From positions 1 to 5,375 of the forward strand of contig CAUCIO010000155.1 in the NCBI GenBank assembly GCA_958442925.1: a stretch of DNA of 5,375 nt, in the 5' to 3' direction. The translations under genes and the position numbers were made by a program. The notes below the pieces were generated by a model. That model was not told the origin of the DNA. It saw only the letters and a program-made list of their open reading frames with translations, and made no database searches. This document shows positions 1 through 5,375 of this stretch, one piece after another. Source of the stretch: an uncultured Clostridium sp. GTDB taxonomy: Bacteria; Bacillota; Clostridia; Lachnospirales; Lachnospiraceae. Each line of letters starts with the position of its first letter. Position 1 is the first letter of the stretch.

Positions 1-441
1 CTGATACACCGGACAGCCGGCAAACCTGTTCATGTAGCGCACCAGGTTTCCCTGACTGGAACTCATCTCATTAAAACGGGCAGCTGTCTCCATGTCCTGC
101 TTCAGATACGGCGCAGTCTCGGCAGACGTCATTCGGATCCTGTGGCCGATGAGCTTCGTACCAATCTGAAGCCGTACAAACAGATAAAACAGCGTGCCGA
201 ATACAGGAAAAATGAGAATCGGTACGACCCACGACAGTTTAATAGAAGTGCTCTCATCCGCGCTGATAATGTAAATCAGAGTTACTGCGCTTAAAATGAC
301 AGACGCTCCGTAGAAATAGAGCATGTACTCCTCCAGCCAGGCAAATCCCATCAGCAGGATTCCCACCTGAATCAGAAGGAACAGTACCACAAAGGTAGTT
401 CTGCCAAACACAAGCCGCAGCAGCTTTTTTCTCTTTTTCAT
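1..441 (-). CDS. cls: Cardiolipin synthase, N-terminal part (cut by left window edge)
   Basis: The 147 visible codons run open from an ATG at 439-441 to the window edge with no stop. The start has a ribosome binding site AGGAGA at 450-455, 8 bases upstream. After a basic start (MKKRKK) there are three hydrophobic segments, at about residues 15-34, 41-60 and 69-90. The third reads KLSWVVPILIFPVFGTLFYL, the form typical of the PLDc_N membrane region of Firmicutes cardiolipin synthases. Family members join two phosphatidylglycerol molecules into cardiolipin and glycerol at the inner membrane, using two HKD phospholipase-D motifs. Those motifs would lie beyond the window, so catalysis cannot be checked here. 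The gene begins 27 bases after metY with no terminator between, so co-transcription is likely. Alternative: another PLDc_N-containing membrane protein, since only this region is visible. Confidence 0.85.
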   Translation of the reverse strand, partial: MKKRKKLLRLVFGRTTFVVLFLLIQVGILLMGFAWLEEYMLYFYGASVILSAVTLIYIISADESTSIKLSWVVPILIFPVFGTLFYLFVRLQIGTKLIGHRIRMTSAETAPYLKQDMETAARFNEMSSSQGNLVRYMNRFAGCPVYQ

Positions 442-468
442 CTGACTGCTCTCCTGTTTGAAGGTCTG

Positions 469-1749
469 TTAATCCTCCAAAGCCTGACGGATATCTTCAA
501 TGATATCATCGGCGTTCTCAATTCCCACGCTGAAACGGATCATGGACGGATCCACTCCTGCCTCTACCAGCTGCTCATCTGTCAGCTGACGGTGAGTATG
601 GCTGGCTGGATGGAGCACGCAGGTACGGGCATCCGCCACATGAGTCACAATGGCTGCCAGTTTCAGCTTGTCCATAAACGCACCTGCCGCCTCTCTGCCG
701 CCCTTCAGCCCGAAGGAAATGACTCCGCAGGTTCCCTTCGGCATATATTTCTGCGCCAGTTCATAATATCTGTCTCCCTCAAGGCCTGGATAATTCACCC
801 ATGCCACGTCCTCTCTGGACTTTAAGTATTTCGCTACCTTCAGCGCGTTCTCGCAGTGGCGCGGCACACGCAGGTGCAGAGTTTCCAGGCCTACGTTTAA
901 AAGAAACGCGTTCATCGGAGCCTGAATGGAACCCAGATCTCTCATCACCTGGGCAGTAGCCTTTGTAATATAGGCTCCCTTGCCAAATTTTTCTGTATAC
1001 ACAACGCCGTGATAAGAAGCGTCCGGCTCTGTAAGGCCTGGGAATTTATCTCTGTGGGCTTCCCAGTCGAAGTTTCCGCTGTCTACAATACAGCCGCCTA
1101 CGCTCATGGCGTGTCCATCCATATATTTAGTGGTGGAGTGAGTTACAATATCTGCCCCCCACTCAAAAGGACGGCAGTTGATCGGGGTCGCAAAGGTATT
1201 GTCCACAATCAGCGGAACTCCATGTCTGTGAGCTGCTCTGGCAAACTTTTCAATGTCTAATACCACTAAAGCCGGGTTGGCGATAGATTCTCCGAAAACG
1301 CACTTGGTGTTTGGACGAAAAGCTGCGTCTAATTCCTCCTCTGTGGAATCCGGATCTACCAAAGTCACTTCAACCCCCATTTTTTTCATGGTAACGGTAA
1401 ACAGATTGGAAGTTCCGCCATAAACAGTGGCTGCACAGATAAAATGATCTCCTGCGGAGCAGATATTAAAAACTGAGTAAAAATTTGCCGCCTGACCGGA
1501 AGAAGTCAGCATAGCCGCCGCTCCACCCTCCATCTCGCAGATCTTCTCTGCCACAGCGTCGTTGGTGGGGTTGGCAAGTCTCGTATAGAAGTAACCGTTC
1601 TCTTCCAAATCAAAGAGCCGTCCCATCTGCTCGCTGGTAGAATATTTAAATGTAGTACTCTGGTAAATAGGAAGCACTCTCGCCTCTCCATTCTCCGGAT
1701 GCCATCCCCCCTGAATGCAGGTAGTCTCAATTGAACGCTTGTTGCTCAT
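469..1749 (-). CDS. metY: O-acetylhomoserine sulfhydrylase (O-acetylhomoserine aminocarboxypropyltransferase)
   Basis: A complete 426-residue cytoplasmic enzyme of the Cys/Met-metabolism PLP family, close to the usual length for this group. Family members make homocysteine from O-acetyl-L-homoserine and sulfide, the direct-sulfhydrylation route to methionine. Visible landmarks: Y55 and R57 in YFYTRLANPT (PLP phosphate contacts from the partner subunit), SSGQAA at 83-88, Y110 in TVYGGT (stacks on the cofactor), D183 in VDNTF (pairs with the pyridine nitrogen), K208 in HSTTKYMDGH (Schiff-base lysine) and R405 in IRFSVGIE (substrate carboxylate). The long segment between the lysine and the C-terminal domain favours the O-acetylhomoserine branch over cystathionine synthases or lyases. 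These roles are transferred from the family. The start at 1747-1749 is chosen because AGGAGG lies 9 bases upstream; an in-frame ATG at 1825-1827 would add 26 non-conserved residues and overlap the likely promoter. Specificity (sulfide versus methanethiol) cannot be read from sequence. Confidence 0.96.
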   Translation of the reverse strand: MSNKRSIETTCIQGGWHPENGEARVLPIYQSTTFKYSTSEQMGRLFDLEENGYFYTRLANPTNDAVAEKICEMEGGAAAMLTSSGQAANFYSVFNICSAGDHFICAATVYGGTSNLFTVTMKKMGVEVTLVDPDSTEEELDAAFRPNTKCVFGESIANPALVVLDIEKFARAAHRHGVPLIVDNTFATPINCRPFEWGADIVTHSTTKYMDGHAMSVGGCIVDSGNFDWEAHRDKFPGLTEPDASYHGVVYTEKFGKGAYITKATAQVMRDLGSIQAPMNAFLLNVGLETLHLRVPRHCENALKVAKYLKSREDVAWVNYPGLEGDRYYELAQKYMPKGTCGVISFGLKGGREAAGAFMDKLKLAAIVTHVADARTCVLHPASHTHRQLTDEQLVEAGVDPSMIRFSVGIENADDIIEDIRQALED

Positions 1750-1758
1750 GCTGTCTTT

Positions 1759-1764
1759 CCTCCT
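1759..1764 (-). promoter_or_regulatory. Ribosome binding site that fixes the metY start
   Basis: AGGAGG on the minus strand, 9 bases before the ATG at 1747-1749. It rules out the longer in-frame reading from 1827, which has no comparable site. It lies 5 bases downstream of the hairpin at 1770-1786, so the site itself is outside the stem. Confidence 0.85.
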
Positions 1765-1769
1765 AGTCC

Positions 1770-1786
1770 GGCCTGACACGCAGGCC
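1770..1786 (-). promoter_or_regulatory. Leader hairpin upstream of metY
   Basis: On the minus strand GGCCTG, a 5-base loop CGTGT and CAGGCC form a perfect 6-bp, GC-rich stem in the short gap between the phosphoesterase and metY. If transcription starts near 1792, this stem would sit almost at the 5' end of the metY message. A stabilising 5' stem or a control element for ribosome access are both possible. No U-tract follows it on this strand, so it is not a standard intrinsic terminator for the upstream operon. The stem is read directly; its role is inferred. Confidence 0.5.
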
Positions 1787-1798
1787 CTTTTGCTCCTA

Positions 1799-1827
1799 AG
1801 TCTATCACAAAACAGGCCCCTGGACAA
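1799..1827 (-). promoter_or_regulatory. Candidate sigma-A type promoter for metY
   Basis: On the minus strand TTGTCC (1822-1827) and TAGACT (1799-1804) are separated by exactly 17 bases. Each matches 4 of 6 positions of the TTGACA/TATAAT consensus. TGA directly precedes the -10 box, giving an extended -10 (TGnTAnnnT). This would start transcription near 1792 and give a leader of about 43 bases before the metY ATG. It begins only 4 bases after the phosphoesterase stop codon, so metY and cls probably form a separate unit, perhaps with some read-through. Confidence 0.5.
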
Positions 1828-1830
1828 GAT

Positions 1831-2499
1831 TTATCTGTGCTTCAGCCTGTTATATAAATCAAAAATAAGGGAACCTGTATTCTCATACTCTGAGGGATAT
1901 TCCTCCGGCCCAATCTCTATTGTATAGGAGCCGTAGCCGTTAATCACAGCTGTAGTTCCTTTTTCCAGCCTGCGGGCGCCTGAACCGTAATTTAAATGCT
2001 GATGTCCGTGAATCAGATATTTCGGCTGAAATTCATCCAGAATCTCATGGAAGCACTGGAATCCCTGATGCGGGAAATCCTCTCCATCTCCCAGTCCCTT
2101 AGCCGGAGCATGGGTGAGGAAAATGTCTGCTCCGTGATACCGCTGTAGCTGCCGCTTCAGCTTCTGGACCCGCCGCCGCTGCTCCTCCTCTGTGTACAGG
2201 TAAATACCGTCCGGTTTGTACCGCTTGCAGCCTCCCAGACCTGCAATCCTAAGCCCCTTGTAGTTGTAAACCCGATCCTCCACACAGATGCAGCCCTCCG
2301 GCGGATTGGTCTTATATCTGTCGTCGTGATTCCCCATGACGTAGAGCACCGGCGCCCGGCCCATGGTTACCAGAAACTCCAGATAGGAAGCCCGCAGATC
2401 TCCACAGGAAAGAATCAAGTCAATGTCTCTCAGACGTGAGCTGTCATAGTAATCGTACAGAGCCTTCGATTCCTCGTCAGCTACAATCAGAATTTTCAT
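1831..2499 (-). CDS. Calcineurin-like metallophosphoesterase, cytoplasmic
   Basis: A 222-residue soluble protein with the ordered motifs of the calcineurin-like fold: N-terminal strand MKILIVAD (D8), SCGD (D34), GNHDD (N57, H58), THAP (H130) and HGHQH (H166, H168). These normally bind two metal ions and hydrolyse phosphomono- or phosphodiester bonds. The usual first motif D-x-H here reads D8-E9-E10, so glutamate replaces histidine at one metal site. From memory, related Firmicutes proteins share this DEES form, so it may mark a subfamily rather than an inactive enzyme. The substrate is not known; the gene order invites a nucleotide or nucleoside-phosphate substrate, but that is inference. The ATG at 2497-2499 has AGGAGG 6 bases upstream (2506-2511). 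The first 23 bases overlap the end of the ParB/BMP gene, indicating translational coupling. There is no signal peptide. Confidence 0.93.
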   Translation of the reverse strand: MKILIVADEESKALYDYYDSSRLRDIDLILSCGDLRASYLEFLVTMGRAPVLYVMGNHDDRYKTNPPEGCICVEDRVYNYKGLRIAGLGGCKRYKPDGIYLYTEEEQRRRVQKLKRQLQRYHGADIFLTHAPAKGLGDGEDFPHQGFQCFHEILDEFQPKYLIHGHQHLNYGSGARRLEKGTTAVINGYGSYTIEIGPEEYPSEYENTGSLIFDLYNRLKHR

Positions 2500-4447
2500 G
2501 GCTTTCCTCCTCAGTTCTGGCCGCTCCTACTCCCAATGCAGAAAGCAGTTCTCTGGCGTCCTCCTTAAAAGCATCTATGCCAGGTATTCTGCCTATTACA
2601 TTGTCGTTAAGCCAGTCCATTTTTACAATTTGAAACATATTTAAAGAGCCGCTGTCAGCTTCCTTAAGCCTCCCCTTTCTGGTCCGGATCTCTCCGTCAA
2701 AAGGAGAAAATCTGCCCTGGGTAATCTCTTCCTCAAACACATCTGCCATTTTTCTCACAGGATAGGGCACACGGGATGAAAAGAGCACGCTTACCACCTG
2801 ATCCGACATACCGAGAAAGTAATTGACCGCCTGGCCTGTCTTTGTAAACTCCCTGGAATCAAAGTTTCCAGCCATCACCGATTCCGTGATCAGGCAGTAA
2901 TACCGTCCCCAGTCGATAAAAGGCATGGCCAGATTTTCGTAATCTTCCTTTTTTTTATTATACCGAAAAAGGCCGAAGAGACGGCTTTCCTCCGACGGAA
3001 GCTTCAGATCAGGCCCTGACACCATGGTAAATCCGGCTTTTTCTACCTCCTTTTTCCAGTCGGAATTTTTAAGATTTGACCATTTCAGATAAATTTTCAC
3101 TCCCGGCCTTACCATCTGAGCCCCTATGGCGAAGGCGTTAATATTGGCCACTGCTCCATATACCGGATAATCGGCAATATAGGCGATCCGGTTATCCTCA
3201 CAGAGAGAGGCAGCCGTCATGCCCAGAATAAATTTGGCCTCATACATTCTTGCGTAGTAGCTTCGGATGGAACGGTAGGAGGCATTGACTGAACAGTTCA
3301 GAAATTTGATTTCCGGATAATTGACAGCTGTCTCCAGCGCCTGGGCACGCATCTGTCCGGCTGTGGTAAAAACAATATCGTTTTTCTGCAGCACAGCCTT
3401 AGCCAGAGCATCTCTGGTAGCTTCTTCTGTGTCGCAGTGATTGTAAACGGAAATTTTCACCTGGTCTCCATACTTTGCCTTTAAAGCCTGCCAGCCCAGC
3501 CGGTGTCCATAGGCCCAGGCAGAGGTTCTGGAATCCTTATCATTAATAAACGCAATGCCAAGAGGCTGTTTTTCTCCTCCATGCCGGAAACTGAACAACC
3601 CATTTTTATCTCCCTCTGCCTCTCCATGTTCTTCAATCAGGGCCACCTTCTGCTTTTGTTTAGCCAGCTTTAATTCCTCCCAGGCCCGTTCCATCCGCTC
3701 TCTGAGCTGACGGTCGCTGTCTGTGAGAAGTCCCTGATAGCCAAAGACTTCCAGGTATACAAAAAACGCGTCACTCTCCTCTGTCAGGCTGTCAGGCCCT
3801 GCCTTTTTCTCATAGCAGCTGCAGAATCTCCCAAACGCAGCCCGCAGTTCCATGATTTTATCCTCCGGCCACCGTTCTGCCAGGTTCTCCCCGAACCAGG
3901 ACGCCAGCTTCCGGTAGGCAGCAGGCTCGGAAAAAATCAAGTCAAACAGTCCCGTAACCCCGTTAAACGCCGCATACTGATAAAAAGCCTCCGATGCCTT
4001 CTTCCCATCGCGTTTTGGAAAAATTCTGGTAATATCAGCCGTGATTTTAACAGCCCCCACGTATTTCATCACACTGACTCTCTTATTCCCCTCACGAACA
4101 TAAAAATGGTGCATATATTCATAAACCTTTACCGGCTCCCGAATTCCTTCTTCCATCTGAGCCTCGTAAAGCCGTTCCCATTTCCCTGAGAATTCTGTTT
4201 TTTCCTGAAGAAGAGGCATAAAATTCCAGGCAAAGCTCTCGGAACGGGCGGCTGTCTTTGTACCTGTCACTCTGGACAGGGGAATTTCAAATACTCCCAC
4301 TTCCTCTCTGCCTGCTGTCTTCGTGTGAAGAAGAATCTCGTCCAGAGCCGTCAGATAGGGATACCTTCCCTTTCCCCCCGCCTCACGGAAAGCCTTGATT
4401 CCCGCTTTTCTCGCTTTCTTATACTGCTCTGCAGCTAAATCACTCAT
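2477..4447 (-). CDS. ParB-like / BMP (PnrA-like) ligand-binding fusion protein, predicted cytoplasmic
   Basis: A 656-residue protein in three parts. Residues about 50-145 resemble a ParB/sulfiredoxin-like domain: an IPLSRVTGTKTAAR stretch, then IREPVKVYEY and REGNKRVSVMKYVGA (118-132), which follows the ParB G-x-x-R box. Residues about 150-290 are a helical linker, highly charged at 245-280. Residues about 295-590 match the basic membrane protein (BMP/PnrA/Med) solute-binding fold: PLGIAFINDKD, then AKFILGMTA, IAYIADYPVYG and NINAFAIGAQMV (435-446), ending with GRFSPFDGEI (578-587). A tail with MDWLNDNVIGRIP follows. Classical BMP proteins are exported lipoproteins that bind purine nucleosides for ABC import. 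This one has a charged, non-hydrophobic N-terminus with no signal peptide or lipobox, and no ABC transporter gene is visible nearby, so an intracellular sensor role is more likely. The start at 4447 has AGGAGG 6 bases upstream and overlaps the YesL-like gene by 8 bases. The ligand and any CTP or DNA binding are unknown. Confidence 0.88.
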   Translation of the reverse strand: MSDLAAEQYKKARKAGIKAFREAGGKGRYPYLTALDEILLHTKTAGREEVGVFEIPLSRVTGTKTAARSESFAWNFMPLLQEKTEFSGKWERLYEAQMEEGIREPVKVYEYMHHFYVREGNKRVSVMKYVGAVKITADITRIFPKRDGKKASEAFYQYAAFNGVTGLFDLIFSEPAAYRKLASWFGENLAERWPEDKIMELRAAFGRFCSCYEKKAGPDSLTEESDAFFVYLEVFGYQGLLTDSDRQLRERMERAWEELKLAKQKQKVALIEEHGEAEGDKNGLFSFRHGGEKQPLGIAFINDKDSRTSAWAYGHRLGWQALKAKYGDQVKISVYNHCDTEEATRDALAKAVLQKNDIVFTTAGQMRAQALETAVNYPEIKFLNCSVNASYRSIRSYYARMYEAKFILGMTAASLCEDNRIAYIADYPVYGAVANINAFAIGAQMVRPGVKIYLKWSNLKNSDWKKEVEKAGFTMVSGPDLKLPSEESRLFGLFRYNKKKEDYENLAMPFIDWGRYYCLITESVMAGNFDSREFTKTGQAVNYFLGMSDQVVSVLFSSRVPYPVRKMADVFEEEITQGRFSPFDGEIRTRKGRLKEADSGSLNMFQIVKMDWLNDNVIGRIPGIDAFKEDARELLSALGVGAARTEEESHENSDCS

Positions 4448-5138
4448 GGCGTCCCTCCTTCCTTTCCGCCTGATCATCAGATACAGGCAGATCCAGTTTT
4501 CCCGGTGTCAGTCCCAACAAATCCCTCAGCACCCAGGCGTGATACCAGATACACAGGGGAAGGGCCGTCAGAAGGGGAAGAAACGCAATCTGTGGAAAGT
4601 TCTTAAAGCACAGAATGATTAAAATCACCATACAGCCGTCTCCCGCAAGCATCATAAGAGTCTTAGGAAGATGTTTAAACCCAGCTATCACTGCGTTTTT
4701 GAAAGTGACAGCCAGGGAATTGTAAAATCTGGCCTGAAGCGGAAACACGTACAGAACCAGTATCAGATAGAAAAAAATAAGGTAAATATAGATGGCCCAG
4801 CCTGCATAGAGCAGCGCGCCTCCGTTTTCAGCGGAAAAATACTTTGTTAAAAACCATCCGTCATACCACAGCAGAAAAGCGCCTGCTCCCATAATCAGTG
4901 AAATGGCTGCTCCCTGAAACAGATTCTGCCGGAAACTGTGAAAGAAGTTTTTAATGGTTCCTCCATTATCATGCTCCAGCATTTTAAAACACACGTAATT
5001 CATGGCGCAAAAAGATGCCCCTGCCGTGATCAGCGGAAGCGAGCACAGAACCGTGAGAAACGTCAGGGCAATCAAATCTCCTGCTTTTCCCACTGCCTGC
5101 CAGAAGCTGTTATCTGTGTTAAACATCCGTTCTACCAT
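4440..5138 (-). CDS. YesL/DUF624-family integral membrane protein
   Basis: A 232-residue protein with five hydrophobic segments, at about residues 22-45, 74-92, 107-133, 160-178 and 182-204, then a short charged tail. The opening FNTDNSFWQAVGKAGDLIAL, followed by CSLPLITAGAS and a tyrosine-containing helix, is the typical start of YesL (DUF624) proteins, which are about 200-230 residues long. YesL genes often sit next to sugar transport or utilisation genes in Firmicutes, but the molecular function is not established. Here the partners are a regulator and a cytoplasmic binding-fold protein, so a membrane sensor or anchor is one possibility. The ATG at 5136-5138 has AGGAGA 9 bases upstream (5148-5153). 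The gene overlaps the regulator by 20 bases at its start and the ParB/BMP gene by 8 at its end. A second Met at codon 5 lacks a well-spaced site. Confidence 0.87.
   Translation of the reverse strand: MVERMFNTDNSFWQAVGKAGDLIALTFLTVLCSLPLITAGASFCAMNYVCFKMLEHDNGGTIKNFFHSFRQNLFQGAAISLIMGAGAFLLWYDGWFLTKYFSAENGGALLYAGWAIYIYLIFFYLILVLYVFPLQARFYNSLAVTFKNAVIAGFKHLPKTLMMLAGDGCMVILIILCFKNFPQIAFLPLLTALPLCIWYHAWVLRDLLGLTPGKLDLPVSDDQAERKEGRHE
4454..4459 (-). promoter_or_regulatory. Ribosome binding site that fixes the ParB/BMP gene start
   Basis: AGGAGG on the minus strand, 6 bases before the ATG at 4445-4447 and inside the last codons of the YesL-like gene. An in-frame ATG at 4475-4477 would add ten mostly basic residues but has no such site. 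The chosen start gives the ATGAGTGA arrangement in which start and upstream stop overlap, typical of coupled translation. Confidence 0.8.
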
Positions 5139-5375
5139 CTGCTTTTCTCTCCTTTTCCTCTTCCCGTTCCTTTTCTCTCACATACTCATAAACCATGAGC
5201 CCCAGACGCAGCGTCATGGCTTCGTCAAAATCTCTTATATTCAGTCCCAGACTTTTCTGAATTTTATCCAGACGGTACACCAGCGTATTCCTGTGAATGT
5301 AGAGATGTCTGGCTGTTTCCGCCACATTCAGTGAATCGTCAAAAAACTGACGTATCGTTGTCAGAGCTTCCTCAT
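5119..5375 (-). CDS. PucR/CdaR-type transcriptional regulator, C-terminal end (5' end outside window)
   Basis: Only the last 84 complete codons are present; the frame stays open to the right edge. They form the PucR C-terminal helix-turn-helix: a first helix (ALTTIRQFFDDSLNVAETAR), then HLYIHRNTLVYRLDKIQ, whose IHRNTLxYRLxKI box is the hallmark of this family, then LNIRDFDEAMTLRLGLMV. Full-length relatives have N-terminal sensing or GGDEF-like domains that cannot be seen here. Family members usually control neighbouring metabolic or transport genes in response to a small molecule. A highly charged tail (REKEREEEKERKADGRTDV) follows the domain; its bases also carry the ribosome binding site and start of the YesL-like gene, which overlaps by 20 bases. 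A GTG at 5323-5325 lies within the helix-turn-helix and is not a credible start. This may be the first gene of the operon and its local regulator, but the true promoter is off the window. Confidence 0.86.
   Translation of the reverse strand, partial: EEALTTIRQFFDDSLNVAETARHLYIHRNTLVYRLDKIQKSLGLNIRDFDEAMTLRLGLMVYEYVREKEREEEKERKADGRTDV

Noticed and set aside
1770..1791. On the plus strand the hairpin followed by CTTTT looks like a weak intrinsic terminator
   Set aside because: No plus-strand gene ends nearby, the stem is only 6 bp and the T-run is four bases. It is better read as a minus-strand leader hairpin.
1750..1827. A 26-residue N-terminal extension of metY starting at the ATG at 1825-1827
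   Set aside because: The extension is arginine-rich and unlike the family, lacks a ribosome binding site, and its bases hold the promoter, the hairpin and the real ribosome binding site for the ATG at 1749.
2957..2962. A perfect TATAAT on the minus strand inside the ParB/BMP gene
   Set aside because: No TTGACA-like box stands 16-18 bases upstream and no gene start follows closely. It falls in a Tyr-Asn codon pair next to a lysine stretch and is probably coincidental.
2988..2996. Ribosome-binding-like GGAGGAAAG inside the ParB/BMP gene on the minus strand
   Set aside because: No suitable ATG or GTG with an open frame of useful length follows at the right distance; it encodes Ser-Glu-Glu-Ser in the real frame.
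2477..4447. Reading the BMP protein as the substrate-binding part of an ABC nucleoside importer
   Set aside because: There is no signal peptide or lipobox cysteine near the N-terminus, about 290 residues precede the BMP domain, and no permease or ATPase gene is visible in the window.
4448..4477. A ten-residue extension of the ParB/BMP protein from the ATG at 4475-4477
   Set aside because: No ribosome binding site precedes it, whereas AGGAGG stands 6 bases before the ATG at 4447, which also gives the usual short overlap with the upstream stop.
5002..5334. A 110-codon open frame on the plus strand
   Set aside because: It lies antisense to the regulator and YesL-like genes, both of which have clear family motifs. 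It has no ribosome binding site and shows no recognisable protein features. The other plus-strand frames are shadows of the same kind.

Overview
All six genes in this 5.4 kb window lie on the minus strand, so transcription runs from the right edge (5375) to the left edge (1). Strong AGGAGG-type ribosome binding sites precede every visible start. Gene ends overlap closely and base composition is moderate. The protein families fit a gut-type Clostridia genome, most likely Lachnospiraceae; that placement is inferred from gene style and remembered family resemblance, not from a marker gene. No stretch over 300 bases is non-coding, and I see no rRNA, tRNA, CRISPR array, transposon or phage gene.

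Right block (5375 to 1831), in transcription order: the C-terminal end of a PucR/CdaR-type helix-turn-helix regulator (its 5' end is outside the window); a five-helix membrane protein of the YesL/DUF624 family; a 656-residue protein joining a ParB-like N-terminal domain to a PnrA/BMP-type ligand-binding domain, with no export signal; and a calcineurin-like metallophosphoesterase. The three junctions overlap by 20, 8 and 23 bases, and each downstream ribosome binding site lies inside the preceding gene. This suggests one translationally coupled operon. The BMP fold usually binds nucleosides outside the cell; here it appears to sit in the cytoplasm beside a ParB-like fold, a family that in other proteins binds CTP. 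A cytoplasmic ligand-sensing module linked to a regulator, a membrane protein and a phosphoesterase is a reasonable but untested reading, and it is the most interesting part of the window.

Left block (1830 to 1): an 81-base gap carries a plausible promoter and a 6-bp hairpin just upstream of metY, an O-acetylhomoserine sulfhydrylase of the methionine pathway. After a 27-base gap follows the N-terminal membrane part of a cardiolipin synthase, cut by the left edge before its catalytic motifs. This block looks like ordinary housekeeping metabolism (sulfur amino acids, membrane lipid) with its own start of transcription, although read-through from the right block is possible because no terminator is visible between them.
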